From an uncultured Verrucomicrobiota bacterium (GTDB lineage: Bacteria; Verrucomicrobiota; Kiritimatiellia; RFP12; UBA1067), in assembly GCA_946615875.1 (NCBI GenBank), contig CAMOIK010000101.1:1-7837 (forward strand): a stretch of 7,837 nt of DNA, read 5' to 3'. Shown here piece by piece: positions 6,176-7,837 of the stretch. A model generated the notes under the pieces. That model saw only the letters and a program-made list of their open reading frames with translations, had not been told where the DNA came from and did no database searches. Position 1 is the stretch's first letter. Every line of letters begins with the position of its first letter. The position numbers and the translations under genes were made by a program.

Positions 6176-7837
6176 TCAGCGCAGGATGATCAGCAAGCCG
6201 AGATTGTCGAACCCGACCTGCGCCTCGGCGGGCTTGCCTTTCACGGCTTCCCCGAACACTTCATACACCGGCACGACGGAAACAGTGCGGACGCGCGGCT
6301 TCGCCTTGGTCCATTCTATCGTCAGCGTGTCGCCCGTCACTCCGTCGATCTTCGCGCCGTCCATGCGCCACTCGTAGCTCTTCGCGCTCGGCGCAAAGCA
6401 CGTGAGCGTGCCGGAACCATCGACTTTTATCTGCGTATCCTGCGGCAAGGAGACGAACGACGCCGCGCTCTTCGACCCCTTTCCGCTCACCTTCCCGCCA
6501 GCGAGAGGGTAGAACTTGTCGTTCGCGAGGTCGTAAAGGCCGGTGACGTTGTTCGTCACGCACGGCACAAAGTCGCGCACAAGCGTCTTCGCGTCATCGA
6601 CATACTCCCATATCTTGAGCCCGTAAAGCCGCATGCAGGCGTTCTTTCTGCCAATGATCAAATTCCTCGCGGCGCCGTCGGTTCTGATGCGTGTGCCGGT
6701 CATGTCCGCAGTGAAAAGACTTTGATCTCCGCAGTTGAAAGCAACTTTCCCGTTATGGCTGTCAAAAGTGTATTGCCGACGATCGTTGGAAACCTCCAGC
6801 CTGCTGTCCGCATTAGACGGCAAACCGGATGCCGGATAGTCGCAGTATGCCCAATAGAGGGATCGACCAGAGCTGGTAACTGCAGCCGCTAGGAAGACGT
6901 AGGTGCCTGAGTCTTGGTTCAGCAACTCGTACCTGTTGGCGGTGCCGGAGGCCAGTTTGTAAGTATCGTAAAGCGAGAAGTCCGCCTCTATGCACGACCG
7001 AGGAGTCACTTTGTATCCCGTGTCCAGACCACTTCCAGTGCCGGGGAATTCGAGATACGCCTCGTCCGACCCGTCCGTGCAGGCGATAGTGCCGCCGGCA
7101 TTTACGACGGCACTTTGCGTATCGGTGTTCCCGCTGTCGGTCTTCGGATAGAGCGTGGCGCCGTCGATGGCATTGACCAGGCACGGGACGCCGTTCGTGA
7201 CGGTCGGCACGTAATCGCGGACAAGGACGCCATTCTCGTAGAGCTTCAATCCGTAGATGCGCACAGGCATGTACCGATCTAAGTTGCTGCGATTGCCAAT
7301 CAGTATCTTGGTGTTGCCGGTGGCAGTCAGCGCGACGGCACCCTTCTGCACGGCGTTGGTGAAGTCTGCCGTGGCAAAGGATACCGTGCCGGCATCCATC
7401 GCCACGGTGCGTCTGATGCCGTATGCCGTCTCGGTGCGCATAAGGCCTACCTCGCCGACGCCATCGTCGTCGGTGTAACGCTGCGTGCCAGCCATGGTAT
7501 AGGCATAGTGGCTGTTGATCGCCCAGACTTCCATTTTGCTCGAACCATACGCCGAAAACAGGAACGGAGCGACGGTGACATTCGTCAGAAGCGCGTAATC
7601 CAGCTCTATGCGCGTCGTCGGATTGAACGGGTATGCCAGTTCAAGATAGTGGCTTTTCCCTGCTTCGCGGGTATTGACGGTGTTGAGCAAGTCGATGTGC
7701 GGGTCGTCCTTCTCGAGAATGTCGCCGCCGTATTTCACCTTGGACACGTCAATGCCGGTGACGAACGTGTTGTTGAGCACGTCCCGCAGACCCGGTATTC
7801 CGCTCGCAAGGCATGGCACGAAGCACTTCACCAGCGT
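6176..7837 (-). CDS. Large modular surface protein with LamG-like repeats and C-terminal Ig-like domain (5' end outside window)
   Basis: The frame is open through the right edge (Thr-Leu-Val are the first visible codons), so the GTG at 7831 is an internal Val of a repeat and not a start. 553 residues are visible, counted from 7837. They hold the end of one module (1-29), two full LamG/concanavalin-like modules (about 30-232 and 233-443) and a C-terminal Ig-like domain (about 460-542, with C480 and W490 in the expected core positions). Each module ends in a signature: a surface-strand phrase (RIYGLKLYENG, RLYGLKIWEY), then LVRDxVP, then a GLYD-like stretch and FYP/LYP. This signature is common in very large secreted proteins of gut and host-associated bacteria. 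Such domains are thought to bind glycans or other cells; the ligand here is unknown. No sorting signal, PEP-CTERM or membrane segment is seen after the Ig-like domain; the chain ends in GFDNLGLLIILR. It lies upstream of, and probably in one operon with, the HAD-glycosidase gene. Confidence 0.85.
   Translation of the reverse strand, partial: TLVKCFVPCLASGIPGLRDVLNNTFVTGIDVSKVKYGGDILEKDDPHIDLLNTVNTREAGKSHYLELAYPFNPTTRIELDYALLTNVTVAPFLFSAYGSSKMEVWAINSHYAYTMAGTQRYTDDDGVGEVGLMRTETAYGIRRTVAMDAGTVSFATADFTNAVQKGAVALTATGNTKILIGNRSNLDRYMPVRIYGLKLYENGVLVRDYVPTVTNGVPCLVNAIDGATLYPKTDSGNTDTQSAVVNAGGTIACTDGSDEAYLEFPGTGSGLDTGYKVTPRSCIEADFSLYDTYKLASGTANRYELLNQDSGTYVFLAAAVTSSGRSLYWAYCDYPASGLPSNADSRLEVSNDRRQYTFDSHNGKVAFNCGDQSLFTADMTGTRIRTDGAARNLIIGRKNACMRLYGLKIWEYVDDAKTLVRDFVPCVTNNVTGLYDLANDKFYPLAGGKVSGKGSKSAASFVSLPQDTQIKVDGSGTLTCFAPSAKSYEWRMDGAKIDGVTGDTLTIEWTKAKPRVRTVSVVPVYEVFGEAVKGKPAEAQVGFDNLGLLIILR
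6509..6631 (-). repeat. LamG-like module ending, copy C
   Basis: Encodes RLYGLKIWEYVDDAKTLVRD, then FVPCVTNNVTGLYDLANDKFYP, the copy closest to the general signature (LVRDFVP ... GLYD ... FYP). It closes the second complete module (about 6509-7141) just before the linker and Ig-like domain. Confidence 0.82.
7145..7261 (-). repeat. LamG-like module ending, copy B
   Basis: Encodes RIYGLKLYENGVLVRDYVP, then TVTNGVPCLVNAIDGATLYP. It closes the first complete module (about 7142-7750). Similarity to copies A and C is visible at protein level but not as an exact DNA repeat. Confidence 0.8.
7760..7837 (-). repeat. LamG-like module ending, copy A (partial)
   Basis: Encodes TLVKCFVPCLASGIPG followed by LRDVLNNTFV, aligning with the LVRDFVPCVTNNVTGLYD ending of the later modules. 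The upstream part of this module lies outside the window. The consensus Arg-Asp after LV is replaced by Lys-Cys, so the copy is degenerate. Confidence 0.75.

Noticed and set aside
1..7837. tRNA/rRNA genes, CRISPR arrays, transposases, integrases, toxin-antitoxin or defence genes
   Set aside because: None was seen on either strand by reading. A dedicated tRNA/ncRNA search was not possible, but almost all of the window is occupied by well-supported coding regions.

Overview
This 7.8-kb, GC-rich window is ordinary bacterial chromosome carrying five protein-coding genes, two of them cut by the window edges. No RNA gene, CRISPR array, insertion sequence or phage module was seen. The organism cannot be named from the sequence alone. 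Signal-peptide-bearing proteins, a large surface protein with repeated LamG-like modules, and a secreted glycosidase-like domain suggest a Verrucomicrobiota/Kiritimatiellota/Lentisphaerota-type bacterium, perhaps from a gut. That placement is inference from protein style, not from a marker-gene search.

Left part, + strand (1-2980): the C-terminal three quarters of valyl-tRNA synthetase (valS; its start lies left of the window). After 50 bases comes a small membrane-anchored DUF218 (YdcF/SanA-like) protein, probably read with valS. These two genes converge on the rest of the window, which is all on the - strand, with only 28 bases between the two blocks.

Middle, - strand (3009-3725): a small secreted cysteine/histidine-rich protein built from four linked C-C-C-H units that look like metal sites. 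It has its own extended -10 promoter (TGG-TATAAT) and a small GGAA-loop hairpin at the predicted start of the mRNA.

Right part, - strand (3828-7837): an apparent two-gene operon. The upstream gene (partial, running off the right edge) encodes a large modular surface protein with at least three copies of a LamG-like module ending, closed by an Ig-like domain. Twenty bases later starts a 775-residue exported protein that joins a complete HAD-type phosphatase domain to a complete glycoside-hydrolase-like TIM-barrel with a C-terminal beta domain. This phosphatase-glycosidase fusion and the four-unit Cys/His protein are the most unusual items. A plausible but unproven reading is that the operon binds and processes an external, possibly phosphorylated, glycan.
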